Source of the DNA: Neodiprion pinetum
Taxonomy: Eukaryota > Arthropoda > Insecta > Hymenoptera > Diprionidae
Reading direction: 5' to 3'
Assembly: GCF_021155775.2 (NCBI RefSeq)
Contig: NC_060238.1
Coordinates: 13,709,042 to 13,773,041 of the forward strand
Length of the DNA: 64,000 nucleotides
Part shown: piece after piece, positions 44,705 through 55,825 of the stretch
How the letters are laid out: each line of letters starts with the position of its first letter
Numbering within the stretch: the first letter of the stretch is position 1
Position numbers and translations under genes: made by a program
The notes under the pieces: generated by a model
What the model saw: only the letters and a program-made list of their open reading frames with translations
What the model was told of the DNA's origin: nothing
Databases searched by the model: none

Positions 44705-45434
44705 TATGTGCGTGCATGCGTCATAATAGAGAAATTAAAAAAAAAAAACAATTAGAAGAAAAAAACAATAAAAAACACAAAAAACAAAAGAAAAAACAGA
44801 AAAAAGCAACAAAAAATACACAAAAAAAAAACAGAAAAAAACAAGCAAAAAAGTGGAACTAGATGCTCCTCACGTCCTCGTCGTTGATTCCGGGTAGGGC
44901 TAAGAGAAAGACCCGAATATAGACAAAGAAAGATAAGATGGCATTTGCCATCTTGGATTTAGGAATTATGAAGTTATGACTCCAGATTCGTGATCAGCTA
45001 TTCCGAAATCCCCCAAATGACTAAATTCAGGCCAAAATATTGAGCAGAAAGATATAAGATATAAAACTTGATGTTCACCATATCGGATCCGCCATTTTCA
45101 ATTATGAACATCTAATGCCAGATTCGTAATCAGCGACCCCGAAAACCCCTGAGTACAACGTTTTAGAAGAATTAATACGTATTTGGAATTTCCCGTCCGC
45201 CATATTGGATCCGCTGTTTTGAATTTCATAAATCTAATGCCAGATTCGTAATCAACGACCCCGAAAACCTCCGACTACGAAGTTTTAGAACAATTAATAA
45301 GTATTCGGAATTTCACCTCCGCCATATTGAATTTTGAAAATCCAATGCCGGATTCGTAATCAGCGACCCCGAAAACTCCCGAGTACTAATTTACATCAAA
45401 ATTCGTGTAGATGAAAAATGTATGACTGAAAGGG
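44340..45434. mobile_element. TTAA-flanked non-autonomous element (piggyBac-like)
   Basis: TTAA at 44336-44339 and 45435-45438 flanks the inverted ends CCCTTTTAGTCATA and CCCTTTCAGTCATA. TTAA target and CCC-start termini are characteristic of piggyBac-related elements. The 1095-bp interior is non-coding. It includes a TA microsatellite (about 44670-44707), an A-rich stretch (44728-44850) and at least three diverged units of about 120 bp (45060-45390). It starts 53 bp after the PDZ exon donor. Confidence 0.85.
45060..45390 (+). repeat. Diverged tandem repeat, unit about 120 bp
   Basis: The block TAATGCCAGATTCGTAATCA then CGACCCCGAAAAC recurs at about 45113, 45234 and 45348. Each is preceded by CCGCCATATTGGATCCGC-like sequence. 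A more diverged unit precedes it (about 44935-45050). All lie within the TTAA-flanked element. Confidence 0.75.
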
Positions 45435-45438
45435 TTAA

Positions 45439-46812
45439 AATCCGATTGGACACCAATGAGGGGGGGGGCAATACGAACAAAGCTGACGATTTTTATTGTC
45501 AGTTTTTAATTTGTTTTCATCGACCGAAGGTGTCTTTTTTGTCTTGCTAATTTTTGTCCCCCTACATTCGAACGGTATTCGTAGATTCAAATCGTCATAG
45601 TAAGATATTAAGTTGCATCTATTTCCGGTATACGTTGGTTCAGTGGTACGATATTCAAGCAGAATATAACTATTAGGAAAGTGGGTCGAAGTAGGCTACT
45701 GAATGCTAAGTCAAACTAATTTCGGACATAATAAAGCTAAATTTAGAGTTCGAGAACGTAGACGCGTTTGGTGTGCTACAAGGAAAAATTCTAATGATTG
45801 AAACATGACCCTTACCGATTCAATAGTGTATTAGATTTATACTTTGACACACACTAATTTTTCAACACCTACGAAGGAAAGTTCGATTCGAGAAGTAATG
45901 ATGACGGTATCACTGGCATTGCGTACAATTGGAGCTACGTAACTCATGCTGTTGACCTAAGAATTTAAAGGCAAGACTTACGCATCCGAAACTCTGAGAG
46001 GGGACACGTTACAGACTAGCGAATAAAGAATTTCAGGATTTTCGTTTATTTTTGTTTTCGAGTATGTGCAACATCAGGCATAGAATCGACGGCGAATTCG
46101 ACGGCGTCTTATGACAACGGTGGCGGAAAATTTAAACGAAGGAACGACGAGAGTGATGCTACACAGAGAGTGAAGCGCCTCGCGTGAGGCTATGGAGAGA
46201 GCGCCAACGAAGAGCTCTGCCGCGAGGGAAACCGAGGCGGACGAGATTCCCATTGTTGGCTAGCGAGCCGTAACCTCCCCGCCGAATACTAGCATCGTAC
46301 AGCCTCGCGAAGTCGTCACCACGCCACCGCCGAACAATGGAGCACCGTCGAATCCAGCAGCCAATCAACGTTTCGCGACAGCGGAAATCGGTGTTAGCGA
46401 TAAGCTAGACTTGAAGAATTTCGTAATCGAATCGAAGTTCGAGAACCAATAAGATCTGGGACATATTTTGGGACTGATAGCGCCTATGTACGAATGTCAG
46501 ATCGTTACTTGAGTCCTGACGTATGAGAGTTACGGAGCAATTCAAGATTTTGAAGAAAAAGACGTTGAGTTGCGGAGAGAAGCCGACGATCGAGAAACCG
46601 TGTTATAATTTTGTATATTCGCGGAGAAAAGAGTGCGAATGTTCGACTCCGGAGTAGGAAACGTTATGGTGTGACTTGGTTGCGGTAAGCACTACAAATT
46701 TCTCATGGGCCAATTTCGAGGACGATTCGGAACAGCGCACTAAGTAACTGTAGGCCATTTTGTTAATTGCGTTACGAAGGTACTCGAAATCCGTTTGACA
46801 TTTTCTTAGTTT
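45439..46812. other. No recognisable gene
   Basis: Contains a GC-richer patch (46080-46400) without a convincing protein, and CACGTTACA at 46006-46014 that resembles LTR ends elsewhere but lacks a partner. Nothing else is recognised. Confidence 0.45.
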
Positions 46813-46912
46813 GTGAAGGGTAAGAATTCTCGACCTCGTAGATAATATATTAGTGAGTCTTGGTGAGCGGTCATAGAAATGTATAAATTGTATAACGTAT
46901 ATTTTCCTTAAC

Positions 46913-46941
46913 GTTTCGGCCCGGATATGGGCCCTCCTCAG
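46913..46941 (-). ncRNA. Hammerhead-ribozyme-like core at the Penelope 3' end
   Basis: The minus strand reads CTGAGGA, then GGGCCC-ATATCC-GGGCC, then GAAAC, the core order of a hammerhead (CUGANGA, stem II, GAAA). The following ACGT...ACGT could close stem III. Penelope-like elements are known to carry hammerheads near their terminal repeats. The candidate cleavage base would be U, which is weak, and stem I is poorly paired, so it may be inactive. Confidence 0.6.
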
Positions 46942-47537
46942 AACGATTAATTTTTTTTATTTGACTGCCAAGAACAAAAATTTTCCAGTCAGACATAAAT
47001 TACCAAGTATGTAATACTATTAAAGGTTATTGCCTAATGTAGGTTAGTGAGAACATATCTCATATCTGTTATGATTAAAAAGTAATAGAACTTAAAGAGT
47101 AATTTACCTTTTATAAGACAGAGGATTAAGACGCTGGTCAGAATCATAAAATACTATTTGAAGAGCGAAGGTTCTTCAAATAGAATGACAGTGAACGTTG
47201 TCGACTTCTCCAATTGTTGAAAGTGTAGGTGTAAAAGATATGAAAGTTAGTAATCGAAAAAACTATTTATATTTACAGTGTATGAGTCAAAATATTAAAA
47301 AGGTTTAAAGAAAGGGTTTATGATAGTTAAAATAGTGTAAACGATGTCGAAACAAAGGTAATGGTATCGTTATGACCCTATTCTCCATGTCTAAACAATT
47401 TTGTTAAACCGTTTGAGTCAACTGGTAAACGACGACTGTTGGGAGAATCAAATATGACCCAGAGTGAAGGTGAACAAGTATAAACATTTGTAAAAACATG
47501 TGACATGGGGACATCAAAATTATGTACTTAGTTAAGG

Positions 47538-48620
47538 TTAAACAAAGTGTGATGTGTGGGCAGTAATCAGCGGTTTGTAAATATTGCTCAGATGTTCAAC
47601 ATCTTGTCTAAGATTAACGGAATTTGGACGTCCTACAATATTGCACATTTCTAGAAGTAACCGTTTATAATAATTGGGTTCTGCACAAAGGATGTTTGTA
47701 TTGTCATAGTTGAAAAAATGTTCTTTTTTGATCACATGTTTAGTTGGAGCAGTATGTCGATCCTCATTATCTTGTACGTTGCGTTGATGTTCTTTGAGTC
47801 TAGTGTCTAGATGGCGGCCAGTTTGTCCAATATAAACTTGATTGCAATCGTTGCAGGGTATTTTATAAACAACGTTGGATCGTTTGCCCATAGGGATCCC
47901 ATCTTTTCCCGAATCAAAGACAAGTTGTAAATCTTTTGAGTTTTTTCCTACAAAATTGACATTGTGTTTGGTGAATAACCTATTCAACGACTCAAAGAGA
48001 CCCGATACATATGGGATAGGGATAAATGTAGTGGCTAGTCTGTTGTTGTCATCTGCGGAAGCAGAGTCAATATTATGGTCAAGTAGGTTATTGATATGGA
48101 AGCATCTCTTTTTCATATGTTTGTATAAAAGGCCGTGTGGATAATCATTCCATCCCAAAATATTATATATAAGAGACAAGGTTTTTTCATGGAATTCGAT
48201 ATTTGATAATTTGATGGCTCGGCTCAACAAGATTAAAGATGGTACCTATCTTGTAGGACATCGGGTGGTGGGAATTAAAATTCAAGTATCTTTGAGACCA
48301 AGTTTTTTTGTGGAACCAATCTGTTTTGATTTTAGAGTTTCTGTGTATCAGCAATAAATCCAAGAAATTGATAGCGTTATTATCTTCTATTTCAATGGTA
48401 AATTGTAATCGGGGATGATATTGGTTGAAAATATTCCGTGTGTAGTCTATTTTTTCTTCAGGAACAGCAGTTAAAATATCGTCAACATATCTGAAATAGA
48501 AGGGTATTTCAAAATCTAGTTTGCTGATGCATGACAGTTCTAGGTCTTCCATCACAAGATCTGACAAGATTGGAGAGAGAGGGGATCCCATGGGTAACCC
48601 GAATTGTTGTGCGTATGTAT
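47538..48620 (-). pseudogene. Penelope RT C-terminal half and GIY-YIG endonuclease
   Basis: It resumes with FGLPMGSPLSPILSDL and FRYVDDILTAVP (48620-48187). After a frame change it continues at 48230-47538 with KHMKKRCFHINN, YVSGLFESLNRLF, SNVVYKIPCNDCNQVYIGQT (GIY-YIG) and NIVGRPNSVNL. Catalytic YVDD and GIY-YIG positions are intact. Only a frameshift near 48200 and the insertion break it, so this copy is younger than the one at 19390. Confidence 0.9.
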
Positions 48621-49394
48621 TGTTACGCTAAATTCTGTTACCCTTGGAGGAAGACTTACCGTTGACACTTTGGCGCGATTCCCCACTTATTCAAAATATT
48701 AAACTATAACAAAATAAATCATGTTGGGCGCCAGACGCGTTAGCGTCGATTTTCAAACAATAATACAAATCAATAAAAATAACACAAAACCGTACGAAGA
48801 ATAAATAGTGAACCCGTTGTATGGCTGGCTAGGCTCAGGTACTTCCACGTACGAACTGGTAGAGTGGCGGTAATCAAGGCAGCTAACAGTAATTACAGAA
48901 TTGAAGAAAATAACGAAACAAAGAATAAACTCAGGTCAGAAGGAAAATGAACAGGTCAATCGATCATATATATTGTTGACAAGGTTACATGGTTGAGACA
49001 GGAAAATAAAATGGTATCGACAGCGGTAGTTAATAAAATAAGCAATCGTTGTTCACAATAATTTCCATAGAATAGCAGTAAACGGTAGCTTTGAAACGAG
49101 AGACGGCAGTTAACAGAGAAAAATGAACGTAGGTCGGGAGATGCGATATAATGCAAGAATTTACTTAAAACTACACGTCACTGGGCGACGTGATCTTACC
49201 CAAGGTGCAAATGACGCTACGAAAATTATTATTCTGTCAATTAGAAACGAGAGAACTTTACGGCAATCGGTAGAAAACAACGTAACGATAGTTCGGTAGA
49301 TAATACGACGAATTCACCATAGACTATAACCAGTACGAGAGATTGATATTCATTAACAATTTACAAAATCGGTAGTGTAAACGATCGACTAGAT

Positions 49395-49580
49395 AACTTT
49401 CGGTAGAATTATTCATCAACGGTAGAATCAATAATTTATAATGATCACGGATCTGAGGAATTGAACAATGAATCCCTGAACATAACTTCCGATAGAATTA
49501 TTCATAAACGATAGAGTCAATAATTTACAATGATTACGGACCTGAGGAATTAAACAATGAATTCCCGAACATAACTTTTG
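49395..49580 (+). repeat. 89-bp tandem duplication
   Basis: Units start at 49395, 49484 and (partial) 49573, each beginning AACTT and containing TAGAATTATTCAT and CTGAGGAATT. About 85-90% identical by eye. Confidence 0.85.
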
Positions 49581-50073
49581 AGAGAATACGAAATACAAAA
49601 TTATGAGAGAGTGAGAATTTCGGAGAGTTTACAAAATAAAGAAATACACTAAATACACCGCCGTACAAAAGAATCAAGAATAATTCGCAGAACTTAACTT
49701 AACAAAATACAAAGAAAAGAATAACAGGTAAAAATAATATAAAATTGCCAATAGCAATAGAAAAAAAAGGTGCGGTAATATTAAGAGGCTGATTCTACGC
49801 TTGGTTGTACTCCAAGGAACTCAATATACGATACAATAGGCACAAAAATAAATGAAAATATAATAAGCAATAACAGAAATAAAATATAAAGCACACTACT
49901 ATTACAAAAGAGTATGGAATGAAACGTAAAGCCAATAGGGCTCAAAATACGATAGAAAATACAAAAGCAGGCTAATAGAGATTCACAAATAATCAGAAAA
50001 GTCATAAATACAAAAGAAATAATTATTCGGCAGTTACGAGGTCGCTCAGACACGAAAATCATTAATTACTGAA

Positions 50074-50996
50074 ATCATGCAGTCACACGGCGGCTTACTG
50101 TAACTCTAAGCCGTGGGCCATGATTCACACAAAACTGGCATCGCACGATGCAACCAAGAAACGATAAATATAATATTAATGACCGAAATCATGCAGTCAT
50201 ACGGCGGCTTACTGCAATTCTAAGCCGTGGACCATGATTCACACAAAGTCGATGAATACCAAAAGAAAGAATAGAAATTATGAGCAACTTCGTAACGATA
50301 CAATACAGGGGCAAAAGCCTTACCTTAGTTGGTGACTTCAGGCACACAACACTGAATTTATTTTAAATAAAACTTAGAATAATCAAAAGAAAATACGAAG
50401 GAAGGAAAGGACTTTAATTTATGGGTAAAAGTTAACGATAGTGCAACGATAGAGGGTGTGGAGAAACGGTAGATAAAGTAGCGATTGAACGAGAGGAAAA
50501 AGGATCGGTAGCTCAAAACGAGAGAATAATCGGGAGAATACGGATAAACACAACTGTCGCTCAGCAGGTCAAGCGTGGAATAGAAGAAGGTCGGAGTTCG
50601 GCTCGCCGATCTCGCGGTTGTCGTGAGGTGATTCTTCTTCCCTTTGATTGGTTGGTTGACCCTCACCGCAAATAGGCCATCCCCCTGTGGCGAATATTGG
50701 TTACGGCGTGGTCATGCGTTTTCGAAAATTACCGCTAGATGTGGCGTAATATGCTGCTCGTGATTTCGTCGTTGACACCAACTCGTACGATTTACTAGCT
50801 GCTTCAGTTTACTGTCCAGGTTGCCTATCATCGGGGACTTCTTTGACAGGCATACACAGGGTGCTTCTCGGTCAAAGTTACCGAGTGGAGAGTGACGCCT
50901 CATCGTTCACTTCCACCGGCTTTTGTACAGGCAGTAGCCGGCTGCCTGTACCCGAGGTCGTGCAGTCAGACGGTTGGCTGAACCGTGGACCACGAC
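50074..50996. repeat. Three copies of a covarying hairpin
   Basis: Copies lie at 50074-50124, 50188-50238 and 50957-50996. The outer stem is ATCATG/CATGAT in two copies and GTCGTG/CACGAC in the third. The inner stem is ACGGC...GCCGT in two copies and ACGGTT...AACCGT in the third. Between the stems are CAGTCAN on the 5' side and GGGC or GGAC on the 3' side. Paired changes keep the stems intact. Confidence 0.75.
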
Positions 50997-51577
50997 CCAC
51001 ACAATTAGTCCTTGCCGACAGGAAGGCAGCGTCGATCCTCGGAACAATGGCTTTATCAATCTGGACGTAGTGGTTCGGAGTCGGTCCGGCACCAGGCCGG
51101 TAAGTCGGAAGATGGCAGGCTACGGTCTGCCCTTCACGCCATCCTTGCGGCATCCGATAGAGCGGGCGGCTGGTTCCTCCTTGAGGAGCGGTGCCCTCGG
51201 CCGTCGGGAGGATTTTCATCTCCCTGTTCAACGGCAGTCGAGGCGATACAGAAGGTTCGGGTGGATGCTACCCCAGGTGTATAGAAGTGCACCAAGGTAG
51301 CCAGCATAGTCTGATTAGACCGTCGGTAGGCGAAGTCGTCGAGAGCTGGAAACGGTAGATATCGGTCCCTCGGTGGTCGGGATCGTCGTCGTCCAAGTAC
51401 CTTTTTAGCTTGCGCCGAAGCGCGAAATAAGGAATTTACAAAGAAAGAATTAGTTAAAAGTAGTTATTGCCTATTTTGTATCGAGTTCGGTTGGAGTACC
51501 CTGCTGAGGACGCGTAAACTAGAAATAATAACGGTTGTGTGCCCTTGTGACGGGCGACTCTGAAACGCCACGTTACA

Positions 51578-52122
51578 GTCTCCTTGTTAAATTTGAAGAT
51601 TGCCGAATCAAAACAGATGTTTAAGGCTTTAACAAGTTCAGTAAGTGGGTTTGGAATCTTTTTATCTAGAGAGGCCCAACGATTTTTCACTGCGAGCATA
51701 GCGAGATCTATAGGTACATTGGTGAATAGAGATATTACATCTAGTGATATTAAAATGTAATTGTCTGGAATAATCAATTTATTTATTTTTTCTACCAATG
51801 TAAAACTGTCTTTGACTCTGGAGGTAGGGGGGGTGATATTTGTAGTGAGCCATGAATTAATTAGTTTAGATAAGGCGTAAGTCGGGCTATTAACAAAAGA
51901 AACTATGATTCGTACTGGAATTCCTTCTTTATGGATTTTAGGGAGGCCATATGCACGTGGGGGTACACCGTTATAAGTAGTGATACTTCTGCGTATGCTT
52001 TTGTTTATTAGTTTGGAATTGAACCAGCTGAAGGTAAGTTTGTTCACCCTAGTCTGTAGGGTGTTGCAGAGGTCATATCTAACAATTCTATAGGTGTTAG
52101 TGTCCGAAAGCTGTTGTCGCAT
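51578..52122 (-). pseudogene. Penelope RT, N-terminal half (split by insertion)
   Basis: From an ATG at 52122 the minus strand encodes SDTNTYRIVRYDLCN, then PPRAYGLPKIHKEG, SLDVISLFTNVPIDLAM and ALNICFDSAIFKFN. The frame then runs into the insertion at 51577. The matching remainder of RT starts at about 48620. Apart from the insertion this half has no stop. Confidence 0.9.
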
Positions 52123-52233
52123 TTTGTTATTGTAAGTATATAATATACGTTAATATACGTTATACATTTCTATGACCGCTCACCAAGACTCACTAATATA
52201 TTATCTACGAGGTCGAGAATTCTTACCCTTCAC

Positions 52234-52789
52234 TTTTAAATTGGATCACTTCTGAGAACATGGGCTATATTCACAACATCGAGCTTTCACACGGAAAAGC
52301 GACAGCTGAAAAAAAATTAATTTGTGTGCCTCAATTTTTTTCACCCCAGAACCTCGATCCGTGCCACTCCGGCAATTTTTTGGTGATATTGTCACACATA
52401 TTGGAAGACTGTAATTTTTTCAACAAAAAAAGGGTCCTTTTTGAATCAAAAAAATAATATCTTCCTTTTTTGGTAAAAAAATCAGCGTTACCAGAACGTA
52501 AAAATTTTTTGAAAAATTCCTCTTGATAGCTCACAGAAAATTACAACTTTTATGTGCAGTCATTTTTTTTTCAGTCACTTCAAGTTTCCGAGATATATTC
52601 ATTTGAAAAAAAGGCAATTTCTCAAATAATAAATTAAAAAATCTGAAAAAATTTACACAGAGTACCTTTTAGTAGTCCTTTGATATAACCAATTATGGGG
52701 CAGATCTGAGATGGTCGAAAAAAAAGTGGCTGAGTTGACGGAGAATCCCTCATACGTCGTTTTGATTTTGTACGAAGTAATTTAAGCAA
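52234..52789. other. No recognisable gene
   Basis: AT-rich with many homopolymer runs. It ends in GCTGAGTTGACGGAGAATCC, a phrase with a faint echo at 39998-40020, but there are no definable boundaries. Confidence 0.45.
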
Positions 52790-53096
52790 CAAACGTTGTC
52801 CTCGTCAATATGAGGGCGGTCTGGATTTTGTAGCTCTCCGTGAGTGTCGTGACGTTGCGTTCTGAGCGTGAAGGTGGTACCGTTTCCATAGGTACAACGG
52901 AGGCATTGCTATCCGTGTGTTCAACAGCTGACTCCGGATTATGTGTCACGGAGTCACTTCCCGATATATCAGTTGGGTAGCGCGAGCGAGCAGAAACGGG
53001 AGCATGTCTTGGAGCCGACCTATGGCCGTCCGACGCGTCGGCCGGCGAGTCGGAGGAGGAGCAGGGATTCTGAGTATTGATGTTTTTGCTTCAGAC

Positions 53097-53917
53097 TCAG
53101 AATATATGTATAGAGTCATATGCCGGATTTTGATAGTTACAGATGTTGATCTTTATATCACAGTCTTCAAATATGTAATGGATCATCTGATTGACAAGGG
53201 TCCAGTCTAACGTATCCAATCTGCAGATTAGTCTTGGAATCAAGAGCGATTCGACTTTGTCTTGTTCTGAGCAGTCCTTTAGGTTTACTAGGGCGTTAAA
53301 CAGTGTTTCGTCAGTTGATTTTTGAAAGTGGTAATTCTTGGTTACTGGATTGCAAATAAAGCGGTTACTATGTGGCAATGTACGCTCGTTACTTCAGGAT
53401 CTAGTTGTTGTGGTTGATCTCGGGTGATTATTTTCCTATTGATTAGTTATCCAGTTATTCCTCGTGATGTTTTGCAGTCTGCTGAGATGCAATGGGCTAG
53501 GTTATCTTGTCTGTCGAGGAGATTGGAGCGTATTCCTCTAATAAATTTACTATGCATTAATGGTAGGTGGTTAAGGTCTATCAGGAATTTCGTGAATCGA
53601 GGGGCGTCATTTCGTCCTTTGCTGGCAGCAGCTTCAGATGTCGGCTGATTCAGTGTGTTGAACTGTTTTTCACATATTTTAATACTACGGCTCTGGGGTT
53701 CACCGGAGTTTTGGTTTGGTTCCGATGAGGTAAGTGGTTGAAATCGTTCCGTAGTTTGCTTGATCGTTTCATCTCTAACAATCGGTGGCTCCGTTGCGCA
53801 CCTATTGTCAGTCATACTGGCACTTGAGTCAGTGGTAACAGCAAATTGGAGATGTCTTTTATAATTTTTCCGTTCGTCCCTGTGGGGAAGAGTGGGTGGA
53901 TTCGTGTGCAGACCCAC
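53097..53917 (-). pseudogene. Gag-like polar protein, frameshifted
   Basis: The first frame (53917-53447) is polar and Ser/Thr/Asn-rich, with PRFTKFLIDLNHLPLMHSKF and DRQDNLAHCISADC at its end. A break is followed by 53378-53097 with KNYHFQKSTDETLFNALVNL and NQMIHYIFEDCDIKI. I do not recognise a named domain. Position after an LTR-type end and leader suggests gag. A Ser/Pro/Arg-rich reading (PADASDGHRSAP) continues to about 52850. Confidence 0.4.
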
Positions 53918-53949
53918 GTGCTCGTGTCAGGTACTGGTCCATATGTTTC

Positions 53950-54141
53950 ATGTGTTATTGAGCGCCGGTAGACTAAGATAGCGTATCTGGTTCGCAAGCA
54001 CATGTTGGGTGTTGGTGAGCTATTTTGGCGCGTTTGTGCACCGGTAGACGAAGATAGGGTATTCATTTCGCGAGCACATGTGGGTGTGGGTGAGCTACTT
54101 TAGCGCGCTTGTGGGCGTCAATAGATGAGCATTCGAGGCGC
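53950..54141 (-). repeat. 76-bp tandem repeat, about 2.5 copies
   Basis: The phrase CCGGTAGAC...GCACATGTTGGGTG or GCACATGTGGGTG with GTGAGCTA...GGCGCG recurs with a period of 76 bp (CGGTAG at 53966 and 54042, a degenerate copy near 54118). Confidence 0.8.
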
Positions 54142-55825
54142 GAGTCTTATTCAAATGCTTCGATTCAACAAACAAAACCAGAAAAAAAAATTTTATACAA
54201 TAGAGAAGCAGAAAGAAAATTAAATGAATCAATCTAAACGACCGCTTATTCCTACTTGCGCTAGTCGCTACCTTCCTAATAAACAATATCTCCAGAACTA
54301 AAATTAAAATTTTACTCGGCGCGCTAATCGCGACCGTCCTCTAATAACTACGGCGCTAATCGCCAACTCAACAATAAACTCCTCGACGAAAACGGAACCG
54401 AAATTCCGACCGACACGCTAACCGCGATCGGTAATAAATTCAGAAAATTACTTATGCCTACGGGCTTTAATCGCCACTTTATTACTAACTAATAATGCAG
54501 AAGCCCAAACGAAAAAGGGGCTCGTCGCGTTACCCGCGATTGTCCTCTACAAAAAAAAAAATTCTTATCAACACACACCCGAGCTCACCTTTCTCCATGA
54601 CGTCGGGACGCGGTTCGTGAATTCGAACGCTCCCCTTTCGACGGCTCGCGGCCTACACGAGAAATGATACTTTATCGTACTGATTTGACGTGACCCCGTG
54701 GAACGGAATTTGGTTACACTCAAATTACCGTAGGTTTGCCGCGACTCAAACCCGGGACTCGACTCGACCTTCTCGATCACTCAACAGTGGCTCTGCGTTA
54801 GTACGCGCAACTCAGGCTACGGTCGCCAAACAGAAGAATCGGCAAACGAATTTCGAGGATTTTTGGATACACAAATCATGCACGGCTATCCTCTTTCGGA
54901 CCAGCCCTCACTTAATTACTCTCGAAATTCGATCGCAAGGATATCAGCAACGCTTACCGCTCCACATCCAGCTCACAAAAGCACCGACCCCCTCGTGACG
55001 GTTACCGGCCATCGTCCTCGCAACACGACGATCTCCGCCACAGACTCGAAAACTAAATCGCAACTCGGCTCTTCGCAGGTACCTCTACGTTGCCTTATCG
55101 CCAGAACTAGAGTGATCTCAGATGGCCGATCGGCCGCAACGCCGATCTCGTTACGCTAATCCTCAGTGACGTCATCACCCTAAGAATGCACAACAATCGA
55201 TCTGTCATTGATTTCGGAAATTGCGCAACTTGGCGCGCACCTGTCGTCGCGACGTGGCGCAGAACTTAAGGCTAGATCGCGATGTCGTCTTTCGCGCAGC
55301 TCTACGGGGTCCTGGTGTTGGGCGGGATGGGGCTCCCTCGTCGCTAGCTGGTCTCTCGCGGTTGCCTCGGTCGGGTGTAGGCGGGGTGAGCGGGGAGGCT
55401 GCAGCGCCACGGCTGCCAGCGGGAATCGCTTCCGCCTTGGATTCCCGCGCTGCAGGGATCTGCGTTGTCTCTCCCTCCGCAGCCTCGGTATCCTTCCCGC
55501 GAGATCTCCGCGGTTTCGCCTTGCCTCGAAATATCTTCGGCATCGGAGTTGGTCGCTGGCTTGTGGCCGGTGTACTCAAAAAAAAAAAAAAAAAAATAAA
55601 AACAAAAGCCTGCAATATCTTATTCGTAATTCGCTATTTCGTCCCTGTCGAAGCCCGGATGCGTGACTCCAGTTCTGGCGCTTTCTATTATTATCTCGCG
55701 ACTCGATCTCCGAAACCCTCATTCCTGGATTCCGCCGCAGGTTCAGGGAGTACCTTGTAACGGGCAGGCCTAACCGAAATGCCACGTTACAATATTTTTT
55801 TTTTTTTTTTTTAGTATCAATTATA

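Larger units (their letters stand above)
48621..51577 (-). mobile_element. LTR-like insertion in the Penelope element, no coding region
   Basis: Plus-strand ends are TGTTACGCTAAATTC and GAAACGCCACGTTACA, so it is bounded like an LTR (TGT...ACA). Flanks GAGAC and AATAC (minus-strand sense) could be a mutated 5-bp duplication. It has no gene. It contains an 89-bp tandem repeat, three covarying hairpins and eleven CGGTAG hexamers. On the minus strand TGGCGCCCAACATG, resembling a tRNA-Lys primer site, lies about 120 bp before the end. It may be a very long solo LTR or an LTR plus leader. A related end occurs at 16985-17336, and a third at 55791. Confidence 0.75.
46813..52233 (-). mobile_element. 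Penelope-like element copy 2, with inverted ends and a nested insertion
   Basis: The first about 75 bp (46813-46888, GTGAAGGGTAAGAATTCTCG...) recur as a perfect or near-perfect inverted copy at 52158-52233. Inverted terminal copies are known in Penelope elements. Between them, on the minus strand, lie an RT N-terminal half (52122-51578) and the RT C-terminal half plus GIY-YIG (48620-47538). They are split by a 2957-bp LTR-like insertion at 48621-51577. A hammerhead-like core lies near the 3' end. Confidence 0.88.
52790..55791 (-). mobile_element. Truncated LTR retroelement: LTR end, leader repeats, gag-like region
   Basis: The right end read on the minus strand starts TGTAACGTGGCATTTCGG, like the family ends at 51577 and 17336. 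Then follow a GC-rich stretch (55200-55560), repeated CGCTAATCGCGACC motifs (54250-54560), 76-bp tandem repeats (53950-54141) and a gag-like frame (53917-53097). No protease, RT or integrase of this element is visible, and no second LTR. Family assignment is by the shared terminal sequence. Confidence 0.6.

Noticed and set aside
46006..46014. CACGTTACA, resembling the LTR ends at 51577 and 55791
   Set aside because: A nine-base match without supporting upstream similarity or a partner end.
46159..46368. Arg-rich minus-strand frame in a GC-richer patch
   Set aside because: No recognisable domain, splice context or neighbour; composition alone can produce it.
55205..55760. Overlapping GC-rich frames on both strands, one of 179 codons and one of 136
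   Set aside because: Three frames are open at once in a GC-rich stretch, and the minus-strand one starts through a poly-Phe run from a homopolymer. Probably leader or LTR DNA, not a gene.
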